A DNA stretch of 64,000 nt, from NCBI GenBank assembly GCA_016719635.1, contig JADJYT010000001.1, positions 62,001 to 126,000 of the forward strand, in the 5' to 3' direction. The notes below the pieces were generated by a model, which was not told where the DNA came from, did not search any database, and was given only the letters and a program-made list of their open reading frames with translations. Position 1 is the first letter of the stretch; the number at the start of each line of letters is the position of its first letter. This document shows positions 8,817-18,325 of this stretch, in pieces. The DNA is from Sphingobacteriales bacterium (GTDB lineage Bacteria > Bacteroidota > Bacteroidia > Chitinophagales > JADIYW01). Made by a program: the position numbers and the translations under genes.

Positions 8817-10110
8817 ATTAATCTGTACCATTTTATCACTTATTCTCTCCATCCAACTGGACGCACAGGATTTGCTGACTCCGGAAGAGGCAGTCACCAT
8901 GGCAATCAGCAATAATTTTGATATTGCTATAGCAAAAAATGAATCTGAAATTGCAAAAATAAACAATCATAAAGGAGCCGCCGGTATGCTGCCCAAAATC
9001 AACGTTACAACCGGAGATGTTTTTAATCTAAATAATATCAATCAAAAATTCACTTCGGGTACTGATGTCGTTAGGAACTGGGTGCCTGTAAACAGTTTTA
9101 ATGCGTCCCTGAATCTCAACTGGACCGTTTTTGACGGACTCAAAATGTTTGCGACCAAAGACAGATTACAGGCTTTGCAATCAATAGGAGAGATGCAGTT
9201 AAAAGAACAGATTCAAAATACGATGGCTCAGGTGCTGAATATTTATTATGAGGTTGTTCGTCAAAAGCAGCAATTGAAAGCATTACAGGAGTCCGCCAAG
9301 ATTTCGGAGGAGCGAGTGAAAGTAGCACTGAAAAAATATGAGGTGGGCTACAGCGATAAGACACCGCTTTTACAGGCCAGGGTGGATTTAACTTCACAGC
9401 AAATCAATATCTTAAAACAGGAGGCGCTCCTGCAGCAGTCAAAAGCACAGCTGAACCAATTATTATCCAGAGATGCCTCGGTTGTTTTTGAGGTCATTGA
9501 TACTATTCAAGTGAGTTATATACCCAATTTGCAGCAGATAAAGGATACCGCCCTAACACAGCATTTTTCAATACTTCGTGCTAAGAAATATGCCGACATA
9601 ACCCGTTTGCAGCATAAAGAAATCAAATCACAACGCATGCCATCCATTAATTTTAATACCGGATATGGCTTTACTCAAAATAACAGTAAGGCCGGCTTTC
9701 AGATATTTAACAGAACATACGGACCAACCGTAGGCGTAAACGCCATAATCCCGATATATAACGGCGGTACCGTAAAGAAGGAGTTGGCTGCTTCAGCCGT
9801 GGATATTGCCACACAGGAAATAAAGGTAACCCAGCTTAAAATCGAATTGGAGACCAAAATAATTACAGCATTCAGAAACCATGATTATGCCCTGAAAATG
9901 CTGAAATTGAATGAAGAGAATGTGGCTGTTGCCGATGAGAATGTAAAAATAGCGTTGGAAAGATTTCGCTTAAACCAATCCAATTCAGTCGAAATGAAAC
10001 AGGCACAAAGCAGCTATGAAGAAGCATTGTATAGTGTTATAGCGGCCAGATACGGTGCAAAGATAGCTGAAATAGAATTGAGAAAATGGAGCAATGACTT
10101 GATAAAGTAA
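8803..10110 (+). CDS. TolC family outer membrane efflux protein
   Basis: A 435-residue protein starting at the ATG at 8803, which gives a clean signal peptide (basic start, hydrophobic core, cleavage near 'LDAQ'). The frame is open further upstream, but those codons lie inside the pump gene. Two OEP-type repeats follow, each with long amphipathic helices rich in Ala, Gln, Leu and Lys, and beta strands such as 'NWTVFDG' and 'NAIIPIYNGG'. This is the pattern of TolC/OprM trimers that form the exit duct. It is the last gene of the efflux operon and ends 6 bp from the convergent thioredoxin-like gene. Confidence 0.9.
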   Translation: MRNYKLICTILSLILSIQLDAQDLLTPEEAVTMAISNNFDIAIAKNESEIAKINNHKGAAGMLPKINVTTGDVFNLNNINQKFTSGTDVVRNWVPVNSFNASLNLNWTVFDGLKMFATKDRLQALQSIGEMQLKEQIQNTMAQVLNIYYEVVRQKQQLKALQESAKISEERVKVALKKYEVGYSDKTPLLQARVDLTSQQINILKQEALLQQSKAQLNQLLSRDASVVFEVIDTIQVSYIPNLQQIKDTALTQHFSILRAKKYADITRLQHKEIKSQRMPSINFNTGYGFTQNNSKAGFQIFNRTYGPTVGVNAIIPIYNGGTVKKELAASAVDIATQEIKVTQLKIELETKIITAFRNHDYALKMLKLNEENVAVADENVKIALERFRLNQSNSVEMKQAQSSYEEALYSVIAARYGAKIAEIELRKWSNDLIK

Positions 10111-10116
10111 TCTGAG

Positions 10117-10596
10117 TTATTTCTCAATTACTTTAAGTAAATCTTTCGCATTTATTTCGCCCGGGATGGTCTTTTTCCATACATTATTCTTATCAAAGAT
10201 AACCAGACACGGAAAACTGGAATACTGGATTTGTTTTGTCAGTGCAAAATCAATGTCTTTTCCTATAAATACATTCGTGAAGGAATTTAAAAAGTAGTTA
10301 AAATAAAATCTGCGGATAACCGAGAAGTCGTCAAAAGAGGATAGGACAAATTGGGTTTCTTCGAATTTGGATATGTTTACCAGTATGCTGTTTATGGTAC
10401 GCTGGCAATGTTCGCAGGTTGGGCTGAAGTTAATGAATACCGTGTTTTTGTTTTTAGCCAGGTCTTCATTTGTCAGATAATTGATGCTGTCCATCCGAAG
10501 AAGCGAGAAAGTAGGGAAGACAATGTTTTTTTTTCCGGCAAATAGACAGGAGGAGCCTGTAAGAAAAATAGCCGAAAGCAATAATATGGTTTTCAT
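10117..10596 (-). CDS. Thioredoxin-fold exported protein (CEHC motif)
   Basis: A 159-residue protein with a signal peptide (about residues 1-21, 'TGSSCLFAG' region; the Cys at 17 could alternatively be a lipidation site). The mature part has the thioredoxin pattern 'VFINFSPTCEHC' with the redox pair Cys61-Cys64, and a later 'YSSFPCLVIFD' segment corresponding to the cis-proline region. It is probably a periplasmic TlpA/redoxin-type thiol-disulfide protein. The CxxC dipeptide (Glu-His) differs from the common CGPC or CPPC, so its redox role may be specialised. No cytochrome-maturation gene is adjacent to suggest a partner. Confidence 0.7.
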   Translation of the reverse strand: MKTILLLSAIFLTGSSCLFAGKKNIVFPTFSLLRMDSINYLTNEDLAKNKNTVFINFSPTCEHCQRTINSILVNISKFEETQFVLSSFDDFSVIRRFYFNYFLNSFTNVFIGKDIDFALTKQIQYSSFPCLVIFDKNNVWKKTIPGEINAKDLLKVIEK

Positions 10597-10623
10597 GGAA
10601 ATTAAAATTACAAAAAATATTCC

Positions 10624-10652
10624 AAAAAAAATCCCGGCTGGTTAGCCGGGAT
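10624..10652 (-). terminator. Intrinsic terminator after rplT
   Basis: On the minus strand a perfect 9-bp GC-rich stem (ATCCCGGCT / AGCCGGGAT with a 4-nt loop) is followed by a run of eight T. It lies 22 bp after the rplT stop codon and closes the thrS-infC-rpmI-rplT unit. Confidence 0.85.
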
Positions 10653-10674
10653 GGATATATATTGCTGAAGGGGC

Positions 10675-11019
10675 CTATTTCACCTGATTTACAATAGCTT
10701 CAAACGCCTTTGGGTCGTTTAACGCCAAATCTGCCAGCACCTTTCTGTTGATATCAATCTTAGCATCTGCTATTTTTTTCATAAAGACAGAGTAAGATAA
10801 CCCGAAAGGACGAACCGCTGCATTGATACGGACGATCCACATGCTTCTGTAGTCTCTTTTCTTTAATTTTCTGCCTACAAATGCATAGGTCAAACCTTTT
10901 TCTACTGCGTTTTTAGTAACTGTCCAAACGTTTTTACGTCTTCCGTAATAACCTTTGGCAAGTTTGTATACTTTCTTTTTTCTGTCTTTGGCAGCAACTG
11001 AATTTACTGAACGTGGCAT
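10675..11019 (-). CDS. rplT: 50S ribosomal protein L20
   Basis: A 114-residue protein with the typical basic L20 N-terminus ('[19 protein letters not shown]'), the 'GYYGRRKN' segment, and a globular C-terminal domain ending '[13 protein letters not shown]'. L20 binds 23S rRNA and is needed early in assembly of the large subunit. It lies 71 bp downstream of rpmI in the conserved infC-rpmI-rplT order. In some bacteria L20 also represses this operon by binding the leader mRNA; I did not identify such a site here. A strong terminator follows. Confidence 0.97.
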   Translation of the reverse strand: MPRSVNSVAAKDRKKKVYKLAKGYYGRRKNVWTVTKNAVEKGLTYAFVGRKLKKRDYRSMWIVRINAAVRPFGLSYSVFMKKIADAKIDINRKVLADLALNDPKAFEAIVNQVK

Positions 11020-11090
11020 AGCTTTTTATTTTTAGTGTTAACAATATGACCATCGGCGATGCCTTGCCTTATGTCTTTATCTTATTCTTA

Positions 11091-11288
11091 TCAGTTTAGA
11101 CACAACAAACTCTTGATATTACCTTCGTCACATTTTTTAACGATAGTGGTACCGGTGAGATTGCGTTTTTGTTTAGTCGTTTTTTTAGTTAAAATGTGTC
11201 TTTTATAAGCACATGCTCTTTTAATCTTGCCGCTTCCGGTCAATTTAAAACGCTTTTTTGCGCTTGAGTTCGTTTTCATCTTTGGCAT
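11091..11288 (-). CDS. rpmI: 50S ribosomal protein L35
   Basis: A 65-residue basic protein beginning '[20 protein letters not shown]', the classical L35 start, at the ATG at 11288. The frame extends upstream to 11369, but that part would be intergenic sequence and includes the promoter box, so the short form is chosen. The conserved '[10 protein letters not shown]' segment is present. The C-terminus ('NIKSLLCLN') is normal in length. It is located between infC and rplT and is probably transcribed both by read-through from thrS-infC and from its own promoter. Confidence 0.95.
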   Translation of the reverse strand: MPKMKTNSSAKKRFKLTGSGKIKRACAYKRHILTKKTTKQKRNLTGTTIVKKCDEGNIKSLLCLN

Positions 11289-11328
11289 AGAATCTTCTTT
11301 TTTTCGATTAAAACTGTAAAATAGGGTG

Positions 11329-11336
11329 CAAAGATA
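11329..11336 (-). promoter_or_regulatory. -7 promoter element for rpmI-rplT
   Basis: On the minus strand the sequence is TATCTTTG followed by C, a consensus Bacteroidota -7 box, 40 bp upstream of the rpmI start in the 122-bp infC-rpmI gap. It suggests a separate transcript for the two ribosomal protein genes. Confidence 0.55.
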
Positions 11337-11410
11337 CACCTTTTTTCCAGAAAACTTACCTGGCATCATGTAAAATCAAGGTAAATTATACACGAATGGT
11401 GGGTAAAAGG

Positions 11411-11962
11411 TTACTTTTTCTTCGGAGCGATATAGGCAATCATCTTTTTGCCTTCCAGATTGGGCATGGCTTCCAGTGCGCCAAATTCCTTGAGGCTGTC
11501 TGCAAACTGGAGTAAAACCAGTTCACCTCTGTCCTTAAACTGAATGGCACGGCCTTTAAACTGAACGTATATCTTGACTTTGGAGCCTTCCTGTAAAAAC
11601 TTCTGTGCGTGCTTTTTCTTGAAATCCAGATCGTGGTCGTCCGTATTGGGCGTGAAACGGATTTCTTTAACTTCCGTTTTTTTCTGCTTTGCTTTTATTT
11701 CCTTTTCTTTCTTCTTTTTATCGTAAAGGAATTTATTATAATCCACCAGCCGGCAAACGGGAGGTACCGCTTCCGGTGAAATTTCCACTAAATCTACTTC
11801 CTGTTCTTTGGCTAATCGAAGTGCTTCTTCAATTAGATAAACGCCCGGCTCAATTTCTTCGCCTACTAAGCGTACTTCGGGTACGCGAATATCTCTGTTT
11901 AATCGGTGTTCCGTTTCTTTTTTCTTCGGAATAAATGGTCGTCTTTTAGGTATCAAGCTAAT
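11411..11962 (-). CDS. infC: Translation initiation factor IF-3 with a non-ATG start
   Basis: About 183 residues. The N-terminal domain ('NRDIRVPEVRLVG'), basic linker ('DKKKKEKEIKAKQKKTEVKE') and C-terminal domain ('GRAIQFKDRGELVL') are all typical of IF-3, which binds the 30S subunit and checks the start codon. No ATG exists between the in-frame TAA at 11966-11968 and the conserved residues. The only candidates are ATT at 11962, TTG at 11956 and ATA at 11953. I chose ATT because AUU starts are a known autoregulatory feature of infC in enterobacteria; the TTG would shorten the protein by two residues. It lies 60 bp downstream of thrS. Function is certain; the exact start is not. Confidence 0.93.
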   Translation of the reverse strand: MSLIPKRRPFIPKKKETEHRLNRDIRVPEVRLVGEEIEPGVYLIEEALRLAKEQEVDLVEISPEAVPPVCRLVDYNKFLYDKKKKEKEIKAKQKKTEVKEIRFTPNTDDHDLDFKKKHAQKFLQEGSKVKIYVQFKGRAIQFKDRGELVLLQFADSLKEFGALEAMPNLEGKKMIAYIAPKKK

Positions 11963-12022
11963 GTGTTAATTGAAAATGAAATAAGTTCTTTTAAAATCTC
12001 CTTATTTAATTTATTCGGTTAG

Positions 12023-13951
12023 TTAATTATTTAATTCGTCTGACAAAAGTAACGCAAAATCTTCAATAGTAAAAGCGCCAATATCACCTTTTCCGTGTTT
12101 TCGGGCTGAAATTTGACTGTTTTCCACTTCTTTTTCTCCAATAACTGCCATATACGGGATCTTCATCATTTCGGCATCCCTTATTTTTTTGCCAATTTTT
12201 TCAGCCCGTTCATCCATTTTCACCCGGAAGCCTTTGGCTTTCAACACAGTGGCAACAGTAACCGCATATTCTAAGAACTTATCGCTGATGGGTAAAATCG
12301 CGATTTGTTTCGGTGCCAGCCACAGCGGGAAATTGCCTGCACAATGTTCGATTAAAATAGCCATGAAACGCTCCATAGAACCAAATGGCGCACGGTGTAT
12401 CATCACAGGACGGTGCCTTTCGTTATCGGCACCAATATATTCAAGATTGAAACGCTCCGGCAGGTTGTAATCCACCTGGATGGTACCTAATTGCCAGCTT
12501 CTGCCAATAACGTCTTTTACCATGAAGTCTAGTTTGGGCCCGTAAAAAGCGGCTTCCCCGCACACTGTCACTGTTTTCAAATTCTTTTCTTCAGCAGATT
12601 CAATGATGGCATTCTCGGCTTTGAGCCAGTTTTCATCCGATCCGATATATTTATCCTTATTATCCGGATCCCGTAAAGAGATTTGTGCAGTAAATTCTGT
12701 AAAACCCAGTTTGGCAAAAACTAATTGAACTAAATCAATTACTGTTTTAAACTCTTCTTTCAATTGATCGGGGGTGCAGAATATATGGGCATCGTCCTGC
12801 GTAAAGCCCCGGACACGGGTTAGGCCATGCAACTCACCGCTTTGTTCGTAGCGGTAAACCGTTCCAAATTCAGCCACCCGATAAGGTAAATCCTTGTATG
12901 ATTTTGGAATGTGATTAAAGATTTCGCAGTGATGTGGACAATTCATGGGTTTTAAAAAAAACTCTTCATTTTCTTCCGGTGTTAAAATCGGCTGAAAAGA
13001 ATCCTTGCCGTATTTTTCATAGTGTCCTGAAGTCACATACAAATCTTTCTTACCAATGTGAGGAGTTACTACAGGTAGGTAACCTCTCTCTATTTGTTCC
13101 TTTTTTAGAAATTCAGTTAATTGCTCCCTTACAAACGTACCGTTCGGCATCCATAACGGCAAACCCGAGCCTACTTTCTGCGAAAAAGCAAATAATTCCA
13201 GCTGCTGCCCCAGTTTCCGGTGGTCACGTTTTTCGGCTTCTTCCAGTAATCGCAAATGCTCATCCAGTTCCTGCTGATTGGGAAAGCTAACGCCGTAAAT
13301 CCGAGTCAGCTGCTTGCGTTTTTCGTCACCGCGCCAGTAGGCACCGGCAATTTTCATTAATTTAATAGCTTTGATGTGCCCTGTATTGGGAAGATGAGGA
13401 CCACGGCACAAATCGGTAAAGTTTCCCTGGTTGTAAAAGGTGATTTCACCATCTTCCAATCCTTCCAGCAATTCCAGTTTATATTCATCGCCTTTTTCTT
13501 CGAAATACTTAATCGCATCCGCTTTGGAAATGTCCTGGCGTTTGTATTCACTTTTCAGGTTGGCTAACTCAGCCATTTTATTTTCAATCTTTGATAAATC
13601 CGCTAAAGTGATGGAAACATCACCTGTATCAATATCATAATAGAAACCGTTTTCAACAGGAGGGCCGATGCCGAATTTTATATCTTTGTATAAGGCTTCC
13701 ATGGCCTCGGCAAATAAATGTGCAGAAGAATGCCAGAAAGTAGACTTACCATTCGTGTCATTCCAGGTCAGTAATTTCAACGTCGCATCTGCATTGATTG
13801 GCCGCGTTGCATCCTGCACTTCGCCGTTAATTTCTGCTGCAAGTACTTTTTTGGCCAGACTGTTGCTAAGTTGCCCGGCAATTTCTAAAGCGGTAATACC
13901 AGAATTAAATTCTTTTACTGCGCCATCCGGAAAGGTAATATTGATATTCAT
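12023..13951 (-). CDS. thrS: Threonine--tRNA ligase
   Basis: A 642-residue class II aminoacyl-tRNA synthetase. It has the N-terminal TGS domain (residues ~1-60), the second editing domain, the catalytic core with '[14 protein letters not shown]' and '[13 protein letters not shown]' (zinc-ligand and motif 3 regions), and the anticodon-binding domain beginning near '[10 protein letters not shown]'. It charges tRNA-Thr and hydrolyses mischarged Ser-tRNA-Thr. The start at 13951 (MNINITFP) matches the family; the frame continues six codons upstream, but that would overlap the region just after the -7 box. It is first in the thrS-infC-rpmI-rplT unit. Confidence 0.96.
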   Translation of the reverse strand: MNINITFPDGAVKEFNSGITALEIAGQLSNSLAKKVLAAEINGEVQDATRPINADATLKLLTWNDTNGKSTFWHSSAHLFAEAMEALYKDIKFGIGPPVENGFYYDIDTGDVSITLADLSKIENKMAELANLKSEYKRQDISKADAIKYFEEKGDEYKLELLEGLEDGEITFYNQGNFTDLCRGPHLPNTGHIKAIKLMKIAGAYWRGDEKRKQLTRIYGVSFPNQQELDEHLRLLEEAEKRDHRKLGQQLELFAFSQKVGSGLPLWMPNGTFVREQLTEFLKKEQIERGYLPVVTPHIGKKDLYVTSGHYEKYGKDSFQPILTPEENEEFFLKPMNCPHHCEIFNHIPKSYKDLPYRVAEFGTVYRYEQSGELHGLTRVRGFTQDDAHIFCTPDQLKEEFKTVIDLVQLVFAKLGFTEFTAQISLRDPDNKDKYIGSDENWLKAENAIIESAEEKNLKTVTVCGEAAFYGPKLDFMVKDVIGRSWQLGTIQVDYNLPERFNLEYIGADNERHRPVMIHRAPFGSMERFMAILIEHCAGNFPLWLAPKQIAILPISDKFLEYAVTVATVLKAKGFRVKMDERAEKIGKKIRDAEMMKIPYMAVIGEKEVENSQISARKHGKGDIGAFTIEDFALLLSDELNN

Positions 13952-13966
13952 AAAATGTAAAGTGTG

Positions 13967-13974
13967 CAAATTTA
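13967..13974 (-). promoter_or_regulatory. -7 promoter element for thrS
   Basis: On the minus strand TAAATTTG followed by C lies 16 bp upstream of the thrS ATG and matches TAnnTTTG. No convincing -33 TTG is visible. Confidence 0.45.
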
Positions 13975-14191
13975 GGAAAAGGAAATCAGATTTGATGTGC
14001 CGGAAGCAGAAATGATGATTTAATGATTCAAATGGATATCTATGCTTTTGCTGTCTTTCACTTTTTTATAGGAGGTATGTTGTAAGTGCCCTATAATTCA
14101 GAAAGAACAGAATTAGAGCCTTTAATCGATTTTATAGATTATATTTCATTTCATTGGGTGTTCAATTTTGTAAAGATTCATATGTATTTAC

Positions 14192-15941
14192 CTATAATAT
14201 CACTCCCCAGCTTTTTTTGTCTTTCAGCAAGATCTCTCTCAGCATACTCACCGGCATCATGCCGTTGTCGGTCATGGCATCGTTGAATTTCTGCAGGGTG
14301 TAATTGCTCCCTTCCTGTTTTTTGTAGTCCTCGCGCAGTTTTAAGATTTGCAGTTTGCCCAGCGTATAAAACAAATACCCCGGGTCGTAGGTGCCGCGCA
14401 GCGCTTCCTGCCTCGACGGCTTGTCGCCCTGGTACCAGTTTTGCATAAAGAATTGGGTGGCTTCGTCTACATTCATACCGTTGCAGTGCGTATGGATGGA
14501 GACACACAGGCGGCAAATGCGCAGCAATGCCTCGCCGGATTGTCCCAGCCTGTATTTCGCGGCTTTTATGGGGTCGCCGTTATTGCCAAAGCCTTCGTCG
14601 ATCATCATCTTTTCGGTATAATGCGCCCAGCCTTCCGTAAAGGCATAGCTTCCAAATATCTTCTGAATTTTGGAAGCCTTGGAGGCGTTAAGGTGAAGGA
14701 ATTGTGTGTAATGGCCCGGATAAGCTTCATGTATCGAAACGATGTCCGTAGAGTAGTAATTGAACTGTGCCAGCCAGTCTTCTTTCTGTTTAGCAGTCCA
14801 CTTCGCATCTACCGGCGTGATATAATAATAGGCTTCCGTCGCTTTTTCTTCAAACGGGCCGGGCGTATCCATGGAGGCGGTACTGGTTGATCTGGCATAA
14901 ACGGGTGTTTCTTCCACTTTTACGCGCACTTCGGACGGCAGGGTGATGATTTTTTTATCGACCAGAAACTGGCGGATAGACTCCAGGTTTTTGACGGCAT
15001 CGGGTATCAGGCTCTCTGCCGTCGGGTGTTCTTTTTGCATGTCGTTGTACACATCCACCGGTTTTTTGTTCGGGTCAATGATATGTGCGGCAGCATTGAA
15101 CGATTCCTGTTCTTTTTTAAGTTCAGCCATTCCGATTTTCAGAATATCTTCCGTAGACATGGTAATACCTTCGCCATATCGCAGCATTTTCTGGAAATTC
15201 TCATTACCGATGGCATAGCGGTTGTGTGCTTTGGGTAATTTTTCTTTTTTCAGGTAATCTGCGTAATCTTCCATAGCTGCGATGGCTTTCCGGTTCGCTT
15301 CATTAAAGCTTTTCATCAATGAATCATTCTTCACATCTTGAAGTGCCATCACCAGTTCGTTTTTTAAGAAACCAGCCGATCCTTTGGCAATGTCAATGGC
15401 CAGGTTTATAAACGGAAGGGCAAGGGAGTCATTCAGGTTGGCTTTGGCAGCTGCAATGATTTCAGGTGTTTTGTTTTCTATATTGATGATGGATTGTATG
15501 CGTTGTTCCAGCGGAGCAAAATTGCGTTTGATATAAATGTTTACATCCGCCGCGTTGGCATAGGTCATGGGGTTTCTGGAATAGGTTTCGAGATCTTCAA
15601 AATAAAAAGATGTCATTTTTGACGGCGTTGCGCAATAGGCACCAGTCGAAATAGCTTGGGGTGCTCAACGTGCTGCTGTCTATGGCAGCTAATTGGGTGT
15701 CATAGGATTTCAGCCATTCCAGTTGTTTGTCCAGACCTGCTTTGCTGTAGTCGGTTGTTTTTCCGTCATAACGGTGCAGCCCAAGATATACGCCGTAAGC
15801 CGGATGCCAGTCCAGGTATTCCGTTACGAATTTTTCGGAAAAAGCTTCAAAATCCTTGTCAGCGGAAGTGCTTTTATTTTTTCCATTGCAGTTGTATAAT
15901 AAAATGGAAATCAGGAGAGCAAGAAGTAATTGTTTGGACAT
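14192..15941 (-). pseudogene. DUF885 family lipoprotein, split by a single-base frameshift
   Basis: Two overlapping minus-strand frames form one gene. The 5' part (15941 down to 15597, 114 residues) starts with a lipoprotein signal (lipobox Cys near residue 18, 'LLYNC'). The 3' part (15616 down to 14192) carries the DUF885 signature 'HEAYPGHYTQFLHL', an HExxxGH-like metal-binding motif. The junction is at 15604-15608, a run of five T in the sense strand. With four T the protein reads on as '...KNDIFYFEDLETYSRNP'. So one extra base separates the halves. Total length (~580 residues) is normal for the family, whose members are putative metallopeptidases. It may be a true pseudogene or a sequencing indel. 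Confidence 0.8.
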
Positions 15942-16012
15942 TGTACTTATGATTGAATGATGAAATTGGATATATTATTAAAGATATTAAATACAGGGGT
16001 GCTAAAAAAAAG

Positions 16013-16882
16013 TCAATTCAGCAATTTCGCATCGTCGCCCGCCTGGAGGATTCCTTCTCTTTCTTTGAAGGATTGCAGGCAAATGGCATGCATCTGCTGT
16101 ACAGTTCTCTTTTCATGCATTAAATCCATGCCTCTCTGCCAGGATTCGGTACGCAGTATATCCACCACTGCATGGGTAGTAAAACCTGCTCCAAATATAC
16201 CATCTATGAAATCGCCGATGCCGAATATTTTAAAGGCTTCATCCGCATTTTTAACATCGTACTGCAGCCGCATTTCTGCAGCCGCTTCCGGATAAGCTCC
16301 GGCGATGAAATCGGTATATTCCTTGAATTCAAGCTTAAATTCATCTTTCGCCTGTATGTCCAGTAAAACAAATGGAATATCGTACGTGATATGTGCATTG
16401 ATTCCTGACATGGCCAGATGCAGGATGGAATTCTGGTTGTCAGCCACTCGTTGGTAATAATTCTGCCACGCCGGTTCTATCGCTTCTCCGAGCAGATAGG
16501 AATGGAGATTGCGGACATAATGTTTGGCAAATTCATTCATGAAGGCTTTGCCATCGTCGGCATAAGGAGAGGTGGAGTTAATGAGACTGTTATAGGCAAC
16601 ATTGGTGATGACATTATACAACGTAGGAAAAGAGCCGGCTCTGTCTTTATATTTATTGAAGATCACCACCATTCCGTTCATGCTGTGTTTCAGCTCCGTG
16701 ATGGTATAGATTTTAGCCGTATCGGAGAGTTCCAGCAAAGCGAGGTAATCCTCATCGTTATAAAAGGTGGTGCCGTTTCCGGAAACAACAATCTGCTGTT
16801 CGGATAATAAAGGGGTATCTGTTTTTTGACAGGAATTGAGTAGGAGAACAAATGCAGTAAAAAGAAAAATCTTATTCTTCAT
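16013..16882 (-). CDS. Putative lipoprotein, DUF5995-like
   Basis: A 289-residue protein with a lipoprotein signal peptide (lipobox 'LLNSC', Cys at residue 18). The central segment 'SILHLAMSGINAHITYDIPFVL' resembles the conserved core of the DUF5995 family as I remember it, with flanking helical regions. No enzymatic function is known to me. Many Asp, Glu and aromatic residues and a mostly helical pattern suggest a compact all-alpha domain. It is 46 bp upstream of, and in the same direction as, no obvious partner: the next minus-strand gene upstream is the beta-barrel-like protein at 16932. The family assignment is tentative. Confidence 0.55.
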   Translation of the reverse strand: MKNKIFLFTAFVLLLNSCQKTDTPLLSEQQIVVSGNGTTFYNDEDYLALLELSDTAKIYTITELKHSMNGMVVIFNKYKDRAGSFPTLYNVITNVAYNSLINSTSPYADDGKAFMNEFAKHYVRNLHSYLLGEAIEPAWQNYYQRVADNQNSILHLAMSGINAHITYDIPFVLLDIQAKDEFKLEFKEYTDFIAGAYPEAAAEMRLQYDVKNADEAFKIFGIGDFIDGIFGAGFTTHAVVDILRTESWQRGMDLMHEKRTVQQMHAICLQSFKEREGILQAGDDAKLLN

Positions 16883-16931
16883 GTATTAAATCTACTAAAC
16901 GCAGATGAAATATACAATATCCCGGTTGAAT

Positions 16932-17738
16932 TTATTCTGAGCCTGCAGCTTTCTTTTTGTCTTTAGTCGGGAAACGCATGGACAATCCCATGCTGGTGAT
17001 GAAGCGTGGTGATTGTTTGATAAAGCCAGCACCGACCGAAGCATCAAATTGCAGCCACTTGTTAAACAGATAGGCAAAGCCGGTATTGACACGCCCGTCA
17101 AAGCGTTTTCCATGCGGATAAATTCCAATCACTTCCAAAAACAATTTCATCTGCTGATGACTATTCCCCGTCTTTTTTACCATTGTTGTCCAGCTGCTTG
17201 CGAGGGCGAATAAGTAGGTGGGCTTGGCATCTTCGCCGTTCCATTCAAGCCCGTAATTATATGCCAGTCCGAAATTCTTAGGCAAAAACTGCTCCATGCA
17301 AATTTTGAAATAGGGAGCAACATATTTCGTTTTGAAATTTTTGGTGGAAATGACATTCACACTTAGTCCGCCGATAAAAGAACTGCCCGGTGCATAACGT
17401 TTGGCATCTATCATTTTTATTTTCATGCCAATATACACGGGATGTAACCCGGATGCTGTACTGTCACTGAATTTGTAGGTAGTCGCGTCACCGTGAACCC
17501 GTAATTCAAAATACTGACTGATACCATATTTCAAAAAGAACTGAGGGTGCTGGATTTCATGGAGGTTCAGATAGTTTTTATAGGAAGCTCCTATTTCTAT
17601 CTGCGCTTTTCCTTTCGGTACCAGTAAGAATCCTTCGTAAAAACCAGGTCGGCTGCTGGCATAATGGTAAACAGAATCCTGAGCAGACACATAAAATGCG
17701 GTCAATAGAATCAGTGGGAGCAGTATATATTTTTTCAT
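16932..17738 (-). CDS. Probable outer-membrane beta-barrel protein
   Basis: A 268-residue protein beginning at the ATG at 17738 (MKKYILLPLILL), which gives a signal peptide cleaved near 'VSAQ'. The frame extends five codons upstream without adding signal-peptide quality. The mature part alternates polar and hydrophobic residues, as in short transmembrane beta strands, with many Tyr, Gly and Phe and periodic 'GASYKNYL', 'YGISQYFELRV' and 'GAGFIKQSPRF' segments. This resembles the transporter/phenol-degradation (MetA-like) beta-barrel group often seen in Bacteroidota. No specific substrate is indicated. The adjacent DUF5995-like lipoprotein gene may be its partner. Confidence 0.55.
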   Translation of the reverse strand: MKKYILLPLILLTAFYVSAQDSVYHYASSRPGFYEGFLLVPKGKAQIEIGASYKNYLNLHEIQHPQFFLKYGISQYFELRVHGDATTYKFSDSTASGLHPVYIGMKIKMIDAKRYAPGSSFIGGLSVNVISTKNFKTKYVAPYFKICMEQFLPKNFGLAYNYGLEWNGEDAKPTYLFALASSWTTMVKKTGNSHQQMKLFLEVIGIYPHGKRFDGRVNTGFAYLFNKWLQFDASVGAGFIKQSPRFITSMGLSMRFPTKDKKKAAGSE

Positions 17739-17809
17739 CGCATAAAAATACAAAAAGGAACTAGTTTTAGTGCTTACTTTTTTTGTAAGTTTATATCAAT
17801 TATTAATTC

Positions 17810-18325
17810 ATGAGCTATTATCAGAAAACATTAGAAGAACAGGTATTTAAACACGACCGCGTTTTCATTGCAGATAATGCCAGGGTACTGGGAAATGTGG
17901 AGTTGCACGATGATGTATCCATCTGGTTTGGAGCGGTACTGCGTGCCGACTTTGACAGCATCACGATTGGCAAACGGACCAATGTGCAGGAAGGCGTTAT
18001 CATGCACGTTGATTTCGGAGGTCCGGTCGTTATCGGAGAGGATAATCTGATAGGGCATGGAGCCATGATTCATGGTGCGACAATTGGCAATTTCAATCTA
18101 ATCGGTATGCGTGCCACAATCCTGAACGGTGCCAAAATAGGGAATGGCTGTATCATTGGCGCCCATGCACTGGTGACTGAAAATATGGTGGTGCCGGATG
18201 GCAGTATGGTGCTCGGAACACCCGGCAAAATTGTCAAGACACTGGCGGTGGAAATAGTAAAAGAAAGGGTGCTGTTTGGTGTGGATGAATATTTGAAAGA
18301 AAAAGAAATGTATATAGGTCAATGA
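17810..18325 (+). CDS. Gamma-carbonic anhydrase family protein (hexapeptide repeat)
   Basis: A 171-residue left-handed beta-helix protein made of hexapeptide repeats such as 'VEGVI', 'IGEDNL' and 'IGNGCI'. The zinc-ligand histidines of the gamma-CA/YrdA/PaaY group are recognisable in 'MHVDFGG' and 'GHGAMIHG'. Such proteins form trimers with metal at the subunit interface. Some are carbonic anhydrases, and others (YrdA, PaaY) have weak or different activity, so activity is not assured. The stop codon overlaps the start of the glycosyltransferase gene (ATGA), which implies translational coupling, though no functional link is obvious. Confidence 0.87.
   Translation: MSYYQKTLEEQVFKHDRVFIADNARVLGNVELHDDVSIWFGAVLRADFDSITIGKRTNVQEGVIMHVDFGGPVVIGEDNLIGHGAMIHGATIGNFNLIGMRATILNGAKIGNGCIIGAHALVTENMVVPDGSMVLGTPGKIVKTLAVEIVKERVLFGVDEYLKEKEMYIGQ

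Noticed and set aside
10117..10596. Thioredoxin-like gene considered as part of the efflux operon
   Set aside because: It is on the opposite strand and converges on the TolC-type gene.
14348..14890. Plus-strand open frame of 180 codons inside the DUF885 gene
   Set aside because: It is antisense to the HExxxGH region, and its sequence is compositionally a reverse reading of the conserved protein.
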